The position numbers and the translations under genes were made by a program. The notes beneath the pieces are model-generated. The model was not told the origin of the DNA. It ran no database searches and worked only from the letters and a program-made list of their open reading frames with translations. Shown here in pieces: positions 1-6,084 of a DNA stretch of 14,417 nucleotides (position 1 is its first letter; every line of letters starts with the position of its first letter). Location of the stretch: contig CANNDT010000113.1 in NCBI GenBank assembly GCA_947503365.1, forward strand, positions 1-14,417. Direction: 5' to 3'. The DNA is from CANNDT01 sp945876205. Its GTDB lineage: Bacteria > Acidobacteriota > Vicinamibacteria > Vicinamibacterales > UBA2999.

Positions 1-79
1 GGACGGCGCCTTCCTTGAACTCGTCAGAGAACTGCCGGCGGGGGCGCCGGCCACTGCTGCTTCGGGACATGCGGGACAT
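1..79 (-). CDS. IS3-family transposase OrfA, N-terminal part (runs off left edge)
   Basis: Reading leftward from an ATG at 79-77, 26 codons are visible before the window ends. The N-terminus is Arg/Ser-rich and then reads RRQFSDEFKEGAV, the usual opening of the helix-turn-helix OrfA protein of IS3-family elements (compare R-x-F-S-x-E-F-K-x-x-A-V). OrfA binds the element's ends and is normally fused to the DDE integrase OrfB by programmed frameshifting; OrfB would lie outside the window. A Shine-Dalgarno-like AAGGTGG precedes the ATG by about 6 nt. Only the start is present, so whether the element is intact cannot be judged. Family assignment rests on this short motif. Confidence 0.72.
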   Translation of the reverse strand, partial: MSRMSRSSSGRRPRRQFSDEFKEGAV

Positions 80-118
80 CGTATCCACCTTTCGGAACGT
101 GTCCACGAAAGCGGATCA
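1..118 (-). mobile_element. Terminal part of an IS3-family insertion sequence
   Basis: The OrfA start at 79 implies that the left end of the element (in its own orientation) lies within a few tens of bases upstream, as usual for this family. Reading the minus strand, a plausible end begins TGATCCGCTTTCGTGG at 118, with the TG dinucleotide expected of IS3 termini. The other terminus and any target duplication are outside the window, so the exact boundary is a guess. The element sits about 180 bp before the response-regulator start and could influence its expression. Confidence 0.4.
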
Positions 119-197
119 AGCACAGAATCATCGGACCCTCTTCTTTCTTCAATCGAACTTTACAGAGTTGGAAGGCGAAAGGCGTTCCAGCCGAATC

Positions 198-213
198 GGG
201 CGCAGAAGTTGCT
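198..213 (+). promoter_or_regulatory. Candidate sigma-54 promoter of the response regulator
   Basis: GGGCGCAGAAGTTGCT has GG and GC exactly 12 bases apart, as in the consensus TGGCACG-N4-TTGCW. The -12 element TTGCT is perfect; the -24 element is weaker (GGGCGCA). The predicted start would be near 224, leaving a leader of about 80 nt before the ATG at 302. It could mean autoregulation, but a match of this quality can arise by chance. Confidence 0.35.
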
Positions 214-250
214 CTCGGGAGAGAATACGCGGAAAAACGGCGGCCAGGAC

Positions 251-284
251 GGGGGAAGTTCCGCAGCAGCGGGGAATTTTCCCC
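251..284 (+). promoter_or_regulatory. Two adjacent GGAA/TTCC dyads before the response regulator
   Basis: Two inverted repeats lie side by side: GGAAGTTCC (254-262) and GGGGAATTTTCCCC (271-284). Their centres are about 19.5 bp apart, close to two helical turns, as expected for tandem dimer sites of a Fis-HTH regulator. They resemble the pair upstream of yceI. Here they would lie between the predicted transcription start and the ATG, a position suited to repression or leader structure. The second dyad could also fold as an RNA hairpin just ahead of the ribosome-binding site. Confidence 0.4.
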
Positions 285-301
285 ACCAGGAGCGAAGTGC
301 G

Positions 302-1699
302 ATGAGTACCGCAAACGTTCTGATAGTCGATGACGAGGAGCTCGTTCGCTGGTCGTTGCGCGAGCGTCTGCGGCGGGATGGCCATGCCATCAGCGAGGCA
401 GGTACCGCGGCGTCCGCGGTGGAGCAGGTCGCCGCCGGTAGCGTCGATCTGGTGCTGCTGGACTTTCGCCTGCCCGACGGGGATGGCCTCGCCGTCCTCC
501 GGCGCGTCAAGGAGCTCGCACCCGAGACTCTCGTGATCCTGATGACCGCGTTCTCGACGGTCGAGAACGCCGTCGAGGCGATGCGTCTTGGCGCCTATCA
601 CTACGTCAACAAGCCCTTCAATCTCGATGAAGTGTCGTTGCTCGTTGAGAAGGCGCTCGAGACCAGCCGGTTGCGCCGGGAGGTCCGCTCGCTCCGGACC
701 AGCCAGGGCCGCGAGTACGGCTTTGACGCCATCATCGGCGCATCGCCAGCAATGGTGCAGGCCAAGTCGCTCCTCGCGCGTGTGGCCGCGAGCCCGGCGT
801 CAACCGTGCTGCTCACGGGTGAGACCGGCACCGGAAAGGATCTGGCAGCCAAGGCGATCCACTACAACAGCGACCGCGCAGCCAAGCCGTTCGTCAACAT
901 CACCTGTTCGGCGCTGCCGGAGCAGCTCCTGGAGAGCGAGCTGTTCGGACACGAGCGCGGCGCGTTTACGGACGCGCGGCAGCAGAAGCGCGGCCTCTTC
1001 GAGACCGCCGACGGCGGCACCATCTTCCTCGACGAAATCGGCGAGATGACGCCGGGCCTGCAGTCCAAGCTCCTGCGATTCCTCGAGGAGAAGACCTTCA
1101 AGCGGGTCGGCGGGCTCTCCGACGTGCGCGTCGACGTGCGGGTCGTCGCCGCGACCAACCGCAACCTCGAGGCCGAGGTCGAGGCGGGGAAGTTCCGGGA
1201 GGACCTGTTCTACCGGTTGCAGGTCATGCCGATTCTGCTTCCGCCGCTCCGCGAGCGGACGGGGGACATTCCGCTGCTGGTCACCTACTACGTCGATCGC
1301 TACAACCGCGAATTCAAGAAGCGCGTCAAAGGGGTCGTTCCCGAGGCCATGGCGATGCTCGAGCAGTACCGGTGGCCTGGCAACATCCGCGAGCTGCGCA
1401 ACACGGTCGAGCGCGCCATGCTGCTGATGGATCGCGACTGGCTGCAAACCGAGAACCTGATGACGCTCGTGCGGAGTACCGCGGCGTGGCAGTTTCGACT
1501 GCCGTCAAACGGGCTGGTGCTGGAGGACGTCGAGCGGCAGCTCGTGATCCAGGCGCTCGAGCGCGCCGGCGGCAACCAGACGCACGCCGGGCAACTGCTC
1601 GGCATCAACCGCGACCAGGTCCGGTATCGCATCGAGAAATTCGGACTTACCCGGTCGCATGGGGCGCCGAGCCAGGCTGCCGAGGCAGCGCAAGCCTAG
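302..1699 (+). CDS. NtrC-family sigma-54-dependent response regulator
   Basis: A 465-residue three-domain activator. The receiver (about residues 1-120) has the acidic pair D10/D11, phosphoacceptor D54, T82 and K104. The AAA+ central domain has Walker A GETGTGKD, Walker B FLDEIGEM, and the sigma-54-contacting loop as GAFTDA instead of GAFTGA. The C-terminal Fis-type helix-turn-helix contains AGQLLGINRDQVRYRIEKFG. When phosphorylated it would oligomerise, bind upstream sites and hydrolyse ATP to open sigma-54 promoters. The ATG at 302 is chosen because AGGAG lies 9 nt before it and the receiver begins at once; the frame is open further upstream but that part does not resemble a protein domain. 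No sensor kinase is encoded nearby. After the HTH comes a short Ala/Ser-rich tail. The signal sensed is unknown. Confidence 0.95.
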   Translation: MSTANVLIVDDEELVRWSLRERLRRDGHAISEAGTAASAVEQVAAGSVDLVLLDFRLPDGDGLAVLRRVKELAPETLVILMTAFSTVENAVEAMRLGAYHYVNKPFNLDEVSLLVEKALETSRLRREVRSLRTSQGREYGFDAIIGASPAMVQAKSLLARVAASPASTVLLTGETGTGKDLAAKAIHYNSDRAAKPFVNITCSALPEQLLESELFGHERGAFTDARQQKRGLFETADGGTIFLDEIGEMTPGLQSKLLRFLEEKTFKRVGGLSDVRVDVRVVAATNRNLEAEVEAGKFREDLFYRLQVMPILLPPLRERTGDIPLLVTYYVDRYNREFKKRVKGVVPEAMAMLEQYRWPGNIRELRNTVERAMLLMDRDWLQTENLMTLVRSTAAWQFRLPSNGLVLEDVERQLVIQALERAGGNQTHAGQLLGINRDQVRYRIEKFGLTRSHGAPSQAAEAAQA

Positions 1700-1721
1700 C
1701 GATCGTTCCGCGTCACCTCGC

Positions 1722-1784
1722 GGCATCAACCGCGATCAAGTGCGGTATCGGATCGAGAAGTTCGGTCTGACGACGAACAAATAG
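1722..1784 (+). pseudogene. 3' remnant of a second NtrC-type regulator gene (HTH tail only)
   Basis: Codons from 1722 read GINRDQVRYRIEKFGLT, then TNK and a TAG stop at 1782-1784. These first 17 residues equal the DNA-binding helix of the intact regulator encoded at 1601-1651. Over the 50 aligned bases (1601-1650 against 1722-1771) there are 7 differences, all at third codon positions and all synonymous. That pattern means the two sequences diverged while both were under protein-level selection, so this is the end of a distinct regulator gene whose body is gone. It is offset by 121 bases, out of frame with the intact gene and beyond its stop. It overlaps, in antisense, the 3' end of the universal stress protein gene. 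Confidence 0.8.
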
Positions 1785-2241
1785 GGCCCTCCGGCGCGGG
1801 CGCATACCTGACGGTCAGCACGGGACAGACCGACTTGCGCACGACGTGCTCCGCGACGCTACCCATGAACAGGTGCGCCAGCCCCGTGCGCCCATGCGTG
1901 CCCATGACGATCAAGTCGATATGCTGGTCCAGCGCATGTTCAAGAATGACTGGTGCGCTTTGTCCGGTGACGACCTCCGTCCGCAGGCCATAGCGCGCAC
2001 AGTCCGCAGGGCTGATCCGCACGTCCAACTGTGACTGGGCTTCCTTCGCCAGCGCCTCGTAGATGCTGGGTACGTTGCCGACGTACACCTCGTTGGTGAA
2101 GGTGCTGGTATCGAGCGGCGGCTCGACGACGTGCAGGAGCTGAATGGTGGAGCCGAATGGGGCGGCAAGCGCGCGGGCATAGTCGAACGCCGCATCCGAA
2201 GGGTCGCTGAAGTCGGTTGGGACGAGAATGCGCTTGAACAT
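1726..2241 (-). CDS. Universal stress protein (UspA family)
   Basis: A 171-residue single-domain Usp. It opens MFKRILVPTDFSDPSDAAF, the typical first strand and nucleotide loop, and contains the ATP-binding signature G-T-H-G-R-T-G followed by MGSVAEHVVR and CPVLTV at the last strand. Usp proteins are cytoplasmic, bind ATP and promote survival under starvation or stress. The start at 2241 is preceded by AAAGGAG at about 6 nt; this ribosome site overlaps the yceI stop codon (TGAAAGGAG), so the two genes are probably translationally coupled. The last 18 or so residues (from about ICSSSD) are encoded antisense to the regulator remnant at 1722-1784, look unlike the family, and probably replaced the original C-terminus. 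Confidence 0.92.
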   Translation of the reverse strand: MFKRILVPTDFSDPSDAAFDYARALAAPFGSTIQLLHVVEPPLDTSTFTNEVYVGNVPSIYEALAKEAQSQLDVRISPADCARYGLRTEVVTGQSAPVILEHALDQHIDLIVMGTHGRTGLAHLFMGSVAEHVVRKSVCPVLTVRYAPAPEGPICSSSDRTSRSDTALDRG

Positions 2242-2252
2242 GGGAACTCCTT

Positions 2253-2858
2253 TCACGAGGCCTCGAGCACCAACTCGATGCGGATTTCTACCTTCGGGTC
2301 AGTCTTGAGCATGCCCATCAGCGCCGTGGGCGGGGCGATGCCGTAGTCAGTCATCAGGAGATCGGTCGTCGCGGTCACGACCAGCGCCGACCCACTGCGT
2401 TGCGCCTGCAGGTTCAGCGTGACGTCTCTTTCCACCCCCGCAATCGTCAGCGATCCCATGGCGCGGTAGCCGCCCGAGGCGGGCTCCATGGTGCGGAGCC
2501 GGAAGCGGATATTGGGAAATTCCTCCACCCTGAGCGCCTTGTGCATGTTCTTGTCGACCCCCTCCTTCGGCGACGTGAGGCCCTTGGCGGGAATCGCCAC
2601 CTCGAGCGCCGTGAGACCGCCTGGCTGCAGCACGGAATCAAGGACATCGCCGGCCACAGGACCGGCTTCGATGACGACGAGGTGCACGGTCGGCGTCGAC
2701 GCGGTGAAGGAACGGATATTCGACGTTCCGTCGAGCGAGACGCGCGCCGACATCATCGTCAGCGGCATATGCGCGCCGCCGGCGATGCTGGCTGCACGCG
2801 GAGCGCTGTGCAAGGTGGCCGCGATCACGCAGGCCAGGAATAGAGTGGCCGATCGCAT
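2253..2858 (-). CDS. YceI-family periplasmic protein
   Basis: A 201-residue secreted protein. Residues 1-23 form a signal peptide (MRSATLFLACVIAATLHS, then Ala-rich). The mature part fits the YceI lipocalin-like beta barrel: an early S-N-I-R-S-F-T-A-S strand, the central LTSPKEGVDKNMHKALRVEEFPNI-type region with conserved K, M, H and P positions, a G-x-L-T-I-A-G-V-x-R-D-V motif, and a C-terminal DYGIAPPTALMGMLK segment. YceI proteins bind isoprenoid-type lipids or quinone-like molecules and are often induced by osmotic, acid or base stress. The ATG at 2858 has GAGGA about 6-7 nt before it. It is the first gene of a two-gene operon with uspA and lies downstream of a good sigma-54 promoter match. 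Confidence 0.9.
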   Translation of the reverse strand: MRSATLFLACVIAATLHSAPRAASIAGGAHMPLTMMSARVSLDGTSNIRSFTASTPTVHLVVIEAGPVAGDVLDSVLQPGGLTALEVAIPAKGLTSPKEGVDKNMHKALRVEEFPNIRFRLRTMEPASGGYRAMGSLTIAGVERDVTLNLQAQRSGSALVVTATTDLLMTDYGIAPPTALMGMLKTDPKVEIRIELVLEAS

Positions 2859-2916
2859 TGAAAATCCTCGTCGTCAGGGCCGCGCAATTACGAGTGGGCG
2901 CGGACACTCGACTCAG

Positions 2917-2932
2917 GGCAATGCGCGTGCCG
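2917..2932 (-). promoter_or_regulatory. Sigma-54 (-24/-12) promoter of yceI-uspA
   Basis: On the minus strand the sequence is CGGCACGCGCATTGCC. It matches TGGCACG-N4-TTGCW in 6 of 7 bases of the -24 element and 4 of 5 of the -12 element, with GG and GC at the required 12-base spacing. The predicted transcription start is near 2906, about 48 nt before the yceI ATG. The presence of a sigma-54 activator gene next to this operon and of tandem dyads about 100 bp upstream strengthens the call. Confidence 0.65.
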
Positions 2933-2993
2933 AGGCCTCCAGCCCGAATGTGGGAGTAAACCCGGGAGCCCGTTGCGTCAGTACCCAGGCGAG

Positions 2994-3029
2994 CCGGGAA
3001 AATCTTCCGGCGGCGCGGAATATCCCGCG
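2994..3029 (-). promoter_or_regulatory. Tandem dyads, probable upstream activator sites for yceI-uspA
   Basis: Two inverted repeats lie about 19 bp apart centre to centre: CCGGGAAAATCTTCCGG (2994-3010, imperfect) and CGCGGAATATCCCGCG (3014-3029, 7 of 8 base pairs). Both are built on GGAA/TTCC-like half-sites. They are centred roughly 95-115 bp upstream of the predicted sigma-54 start, the normal place for NtrC-type enhancer sites. Binding by the regulator at 302-1699 is an inference from proximity and the similar pair before that gene. Confidence 0.5.
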
Positions 3030-3420
3030 TGCTGGAGAAGTGGACGCTTGAACGGATGCAGCGTCGATTGCACGCCGAAGGTCATCAGCGCGTCGCATAG
3101 CAATCACGCGTCACGGCGAATTATTTCCCGCGCCACGAAAGAAATCCCCAGCAGCGCGCTCGTTCGTGTCAGACCGATGGGTGTGCCTGCGCCCTTTCGT
3201 GCGCGAAAGCGAGGCACGGATGATGCTCATGCCCGGGTGGAGGCATGTGATGACGTCCAGGCTTCGGATCGCCGGCGTGACCCTGGCAGCGGCGGTCGGC
3301 GATGACCGAGATGAAGAGCGGGATGGCGACGATGATGGCGTCGTGCGCGATGCACAACCAGCCCGCTCAGTCGACCCCGCCGTCTCACGATCACAACGGG
3401 ACGCAAAAGTGAGGTGTCCA

Positions 3421-3966
3421 ATGCGGCGCTTTCTAGGATGGTCGATGGTGGCGGCGGCGACACTTGCCGTGACCGGTTGCGCGACGATGAACGTGAGCTC
3501 GCACGTCGAGCGCGGCCTCGACTTCACGCAGTACCACACGTACAGCTGGGGGCCGGCCGACGAGCTGCCCACCGGGGATCCACGTCTCGACAAGGATCCG
3601 TTCTTCCACGACCACATGCAGGGCGCGGTGGAGAAGGCGCTCGCGACGAGGGGATTCACGCTCTCGACCTCGGGAACTCCCGATCTGCTGTTCCACTACC
3701 ACGCGAACGTGACCCAGCGGCTCGAGGTGAATCGCCTGGACGAACCGCGCGGCTACTGCACCGCTGAAGGCTGTCCTGGCGGCGTCAATGAATACGAAGC
3801 CGGCACGATCGTCCTCGACATCATTGACGCGCGGACCAACCGGGTGATCTGGCGCGGCTGGGCCCAGGACCGGTTGTCGCGCATCATCGACAACAGAGAC
3901 AGGATGGCCCGGGAGATCGACGACGCGGTCGCGCAGATGATGAAGCAGCTTCCGCCAACGCTCTAG
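3421..3966 (+). CDS. DUF4136 lipoprotein, copy 1
   Basis: A 181-residue predicted lipoprotein. The signal sequence MRRFLGWSMVAAATLAVTGC ends in a lipobox with acylated Cys at residue 20. The mature protein follows the DUF4136 pattern: a V-x-x-D/N-F-x-x-Y-x-T-Y-x-W start (here DFTQYHTYSWGPA), a central A-T-R-G-F...PDLLFHYH strand pair, a G-T-I-V-L-D-I-I-D-A segment and an R-V-I-W-R-G-W-A motif near the end. The family's molecular role is not established; it is thought to act at the outer-membrane periplasmic face. The ATG is preceded by GAGGTG, which overlaps the stop of a short upstream ORF. It heads an operon with a paralogue 32 bp downstream and an ABC ATPase. Confidence 0.9.
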   Translation: MRRFLGWSMVAAATLAVTGCATMNVSSHVERGLDFTQYHTYSWGPADELPTGDPRLDKDPFFHDHMQGAVEKALATRGFTLSTSGTPDLLFHYHANVTQRLEVNRLDEPRGYCTAEGCPGGVNEYEAGTIVLDIIDARTNRVIWRGWAQDRLSRIIDNRDRMAREIDDAVAQMMKQLPPTL

Positions 3967-3998
3967 CCGCGCGGCCGCGTGCCGCACAGGAGAACATC

Positions 3999-4541
3999 AT
4001 GGATCCGCTCGCTCGCCTGGGACGACTCGCGGCGCTGGGGGCACTGGTTCTGGCCGCCGGCTGCGCGTCGATGAACGTGAACTCCTACGTGGAACGCGGC
4101 TACGTCCTGAACCGCTTTCACACCTACGCCTGGAGTCCGGCGCCGGCCGCGGCGACCGGCGATCCGCGCCTCGACAGCAATCCCTTCTTCGACCAGCAGC
4201 TGCGCGCCGAGGTGGAGGTGCAGATGGCCAAGCGCGGCTTCGAGCGAACCGCGGGGATGGCCGACCTGCTGGTGCACTATCACGTCAATATGATCCAGCG
4301 CATCGAGAGCAAGGACCTCGACGAGCAGTATGGGTCCTGTGACAAGGGCAATTGCCGTGCGGACGTGTTCGACTCCGGGACCATCCTGATCGACCTGATC
4401 GAGCCGCATACCGAGAAAGTCGTCTGGCGCGGCTGGGCCGAAGGGGCGATGGACGGTGTCGTCGACAACCAGGCGTGGATGGAAGCGAAGATCAACCAGG
4501 CCGTCACACGCATCTTCGAGCGGTTGCCACGCCCTCTCTGA
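3999..4541 (+). CDS. DUF4136 lipoprotein, copy 2
   Basis: A 180-residue paralogue of the preceding gene, with signal peptide and lipobox ending LVLAAGC (Cys at about residue 22). The match continues throughout: CASMNVNSYVERG against CATMNVSSHVERG, then FHTYAWSPA, TGDPRLDSNPFF, DLLVHYHVN, GTILIDLIEPHT and VVWRGWAEG. Both copies have a two-Cys insert of similar spacing (YGSCDKGNCR here, GYCTAEGCPG in copy 1), which may form a disulfide. The ATG at 3999 follows AGGAGA by 6 nt. The pair clearly arose by tandem duplication and has diverged well beyond a recent event. Function unknown; surface or envelope role inferred from lipidation. Confidence 0.9.
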   Translation: MDPLARLGRLAALGALVLAAGCASMNVNSYVERGYVLNRFHTYAWSPAPAAATGDPRLDSNPFFDQQLRAEVEVQMAKRGFERTAGMADLLVHYHVNMIQRIESKDLDEQYGSCDKGNCRADVFDSGTILIDLIEPHTEKVVWRGWAEGAMDGVVDNQAWMEAKINQAVTRIFERLPRPL

Positions 4542-4555
4542 GCGGGGTCGCATCC

Positions 4556-5401
4556 ATGGCGCAACTGGCCGTCTCGCTGTCGACCGCCGACCGGCACGTG
4601 GCCTCCGACGTGCCGGTCGTCGCGTTCGACCGGGTGTCGCTCGCCTTCGACGACAACGTGGTGCTGCGCGACGTCAGCTTTACCGTGAACGCCGGACGGC
4701 TGATAGTCCTGCTTGGCGCGAGTGGCGCGGGGAAGTCGGTGATCCTCAAGATGATCCTCGGCTTGCTGAAACCCGATTCCGGCACCATCTCCATCAACGG
4801 GCGGCGCATCGACAACATGAGCGAAGTGCAACTGATGGAGGTGCGCGGCGACATCGGTATGTTGTTTCAAGAGAGCGCGCTGTTTGATTCACTGACGGTG
4901 GCGGACAACGTCGGATACCGACTCTACGAAGAAACCGACATGCCAGCCGCCGAGGTGCGGCGTCGCATCGAGGAGGTGCTGGGGTTCATCGGCTTGGAGG
5001 AATACATCGATCGGATGCCGTCGGAGTTGTCGGGCGGGCAGCGACGGCGCGTGGCGATCGCGCGCGCCGTGGCCGCGGGGCCGCGCCTGGTGCTGTTTGA
5101 CTCGCCGACCTCGGGGCTCGACCCGATCATCGCCAAGACAGTTGACGCGGAAATCATCAAGCTGAGAGATCTGGAGCATGTGACGTCGATTCTTGTCACC
5201 CATCAGCTCGACGACGCGTTCTACGTGGCAGGCCATGAGGCCCTTCAAGAGAACGGGCGGCTGACCATCGTGCCTGCGGATCAGGCCACCGCCGACGAAG
5301 TCGAATTCCTGATGCTCAGAGACTCGCGGGTCTATTTCGAGGGAACCGCGGCTGAGCTCAAGGCATCCAACGATCCCTACCTGAAGAAATTCCTTTCCTG
5401 A
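4556..5401 (+). CDS. MlaF/Mkl-like ABC transporter ATPase, Walker B Glu replaced by Ser
   Basis: A 281-residue single-domain ABC ATPase. Walker A is GASGAGKS (54-61), the Q-loop is FQESALFDSLTVADNV, the signature is LSGGQRRRVAIARA (158-171), Walker B runs LVLFDSPTSGLDP (178-190), and the H-loop His is H216 in LVTHQLDD. The ATALFDSLTV-type Q-loop and GLDPI ending are typical of the MlaF/Mkl branch that powers lipid transport between the membranes with MlaE permease and MlaD/MCE partners. The usual catalytic Glu after the Walker B Asp is Ser183, which would be expected to slow hydrolysis. No permease or MCE gene lies nearby; it follows two lipoprotein genes by 14 bp. The ATG is chosen because the domain starts soon after it; the GGGG ahead of it is a modest ribosome site. 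Confidence 0.9.
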   Translation: MAQLAVSLSTADRHVASDVPVVAFDRVSLAFDDNVVLRDVSFTVNAGRLIVLLGASGAGKSVILKMILGLLKPDSGTISINGRRIDNMSEVQLMEVRGDIGMLFQESALFDSLTVADNVGYRLYEETDMPAAEVRRRIEEVLGFIGLEEYIDRMPSELSGGQRRRVAIARAVAAGPRLVLFDSPTSGLDPIIAKTVDAEIIKLRDLEHVTSILVTHQLDDAFYVAGHEALQENGRLTIVPADQATADEVEFLMLRDSRVYFEGTAAELKASNDPYLKKFLS

Positions 5402-5407
5402 CGAGCC

Positions 5408-5428
5408 GATCCGCCGGGACGGCGCATC
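5408..5428. terminator. Hairpin between convergent operons, possible bidirectional terminator
   Basis: GATCCGCCG and CGGCGCATC pair around a GGA loop, giving an eight-pair stem with one C/C mismatch. It fills the 35-bp gap between the stop of the ABC ATPase gene and the stop of the oppositely oriented AAA gene. There is no T-run on either side, so intrinsic termination is uncertain. Confidence 0.35.
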
Positions 5429-5436
5429 AGTCATCG

Positions 5437-6084
5437 TCAATCTCGAAAAGATGTTCCAGCTTCGCGGTGTAGCGCGGGCGTCTGGCGGGAACGGCAACAG
5501 GCCGGCACCTCGCCTTCGACGATCTCGATCGCCTTCGCGACTTTGATCAGGAAGTCACTCTCGGCTTCGACAATCACACGCCGCGGATGCTTCTCCCATG
5601 CCTGGACGATCAGGTCGTCGATGACTCGAGCTTCGGCAGGGGATTCGCGTCGCAGCGGGTTGCTGAAGTTGTAGGTACCATCCGGCGGTGTGCGGAGGTG
5701 GATGACGACCTCGTAGCGAGCCAGCTCCGCCTCCAGCGTGGTGCCGACCTGGGTCCAGAAGTCATCCGGGCCAGGCCAGTACGCGCGTCCATCCACGGTT
5801 CCCCGATCGCAGAGGATGACGGCGGGTTGGACGGCGGCCGTCGCCGCTTCGAGCTCCCGTTGGACGTGGTAAATCGCCCGTTGCGCCGCACGCCGGTGTT
5901 CAGGATGCTGCGTGCGCGGGAAGCCGCCTGTAAACAGGATTCCGGCGGCCTCGGGTAGCACGACGACGTGTTCGCAGAACGCCTGGCGAATGACTTCCAG
6001 CGCCGCCGTCTTTCCCGCGCCTGGGCCGCCCGTCAGGACAACGCGTCGAGGTTGGTGATGCCGGGCACATTCACATCTAGTCAT
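5437..6084 (-). CDS. AAA_28-type P-loop NTPase
   Basis: A 215-residue P-loop protein with Walker A GGPGAGKT (residues 19-26). It is followed by a VVVLPEAAGILFTGGFPR stretch, an ILCDRGTVDGRAYWPG segment (the D-R-G motif after the Walker B strand) and ARYEVVIHLRTPP. This order is typical of the AAA_28 ATP/GTP-binding family, which resembles small kinases of the NadR type; the substrate is not known. The start at 6084 is preferred over 6105 because its ATG overlaps the TGA of the upstream antiporter gene as ATGA, a classic coupled junction; neither start has a strong ribosome site. The last 20 or so residues are poorly conserved in appearance. It is the last gene of a possible six-gene operon starting with bufA. 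Confidence 0.85.
   Translation of the reverse strand: MTRCECARHHQPRRVVLTGGPGAGKTAALEVIRQAFCEHVVVLPEAAGILFTGGFPRTQHPEHRRAAQRAIYHVQRELEAATAAVQPAVILCDRGTVDGRAYWPGPDDFWTQVGTTLEAELARYEVVIHLRTPPDGTYNFSNPLRRESPAEARVIDDLIVQAWEKHPRRVIVEAESDFLIKVAKAIEIVEGEVPACCRSRQTPALHREAGTSFRD

Larger units (their letters stand above)
2859..3420. other. 562-bp divergent intergenic region between yceI and the DUF4136 operon
   Basis: The part next to yceI holds the sigma-54 promoter (2917-2932) and the tandem dyads (2994-3029). The middle (about 3040-3160) shows no clear element; AATTAT at 3118-3123 could serve as a -10 box for the rightward operon but has no convincing -35. The last 120 bases hold a short rightward ORF (3302-3412, 36 codons, Met- and His-rich) whose TGA overlaps the ribosome site of the DUF4136 gene, and on the other strand a TTG-started 62-codon frame. 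Neither could be assigned as a gene with confidence. Confidence 0.5.

Noticed and set aside
149..601. Long minus-strand frames opposite the response regulator (also 800-1447)
   Set aside because: They are antisense shadows in high-GC coding DNA; the plus strand has unambiguous receiver, AAA+ and HTH motifs.
2515..2523. GGAAATTCC dyad inside yceI as a further regulator site
   Set aside because: It is a lone short palindrome in coding sequence without a paired second site.
3058..3073. Possible sigma-54 site ending in TTGCA before the DUF4136 operon
   Set aside because: The -12 part is good, but the required GG of the -24 element is missing at the correct spacing.
3111..3659. 182-codon minus-strand frame crossing the DUF4136 copy 1 start
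   Set aside because: It runs antisense through a clear lipoprotein gene and shows no recognisable domain; only its part outside that gene was considered further.
3227..4553. Long minus-strand frames opposite both DUF4136 genes
   Set aside because: His/Asp/Val-rich shadow translations that mirror each other because the two lipoprotein genes are paralogues.
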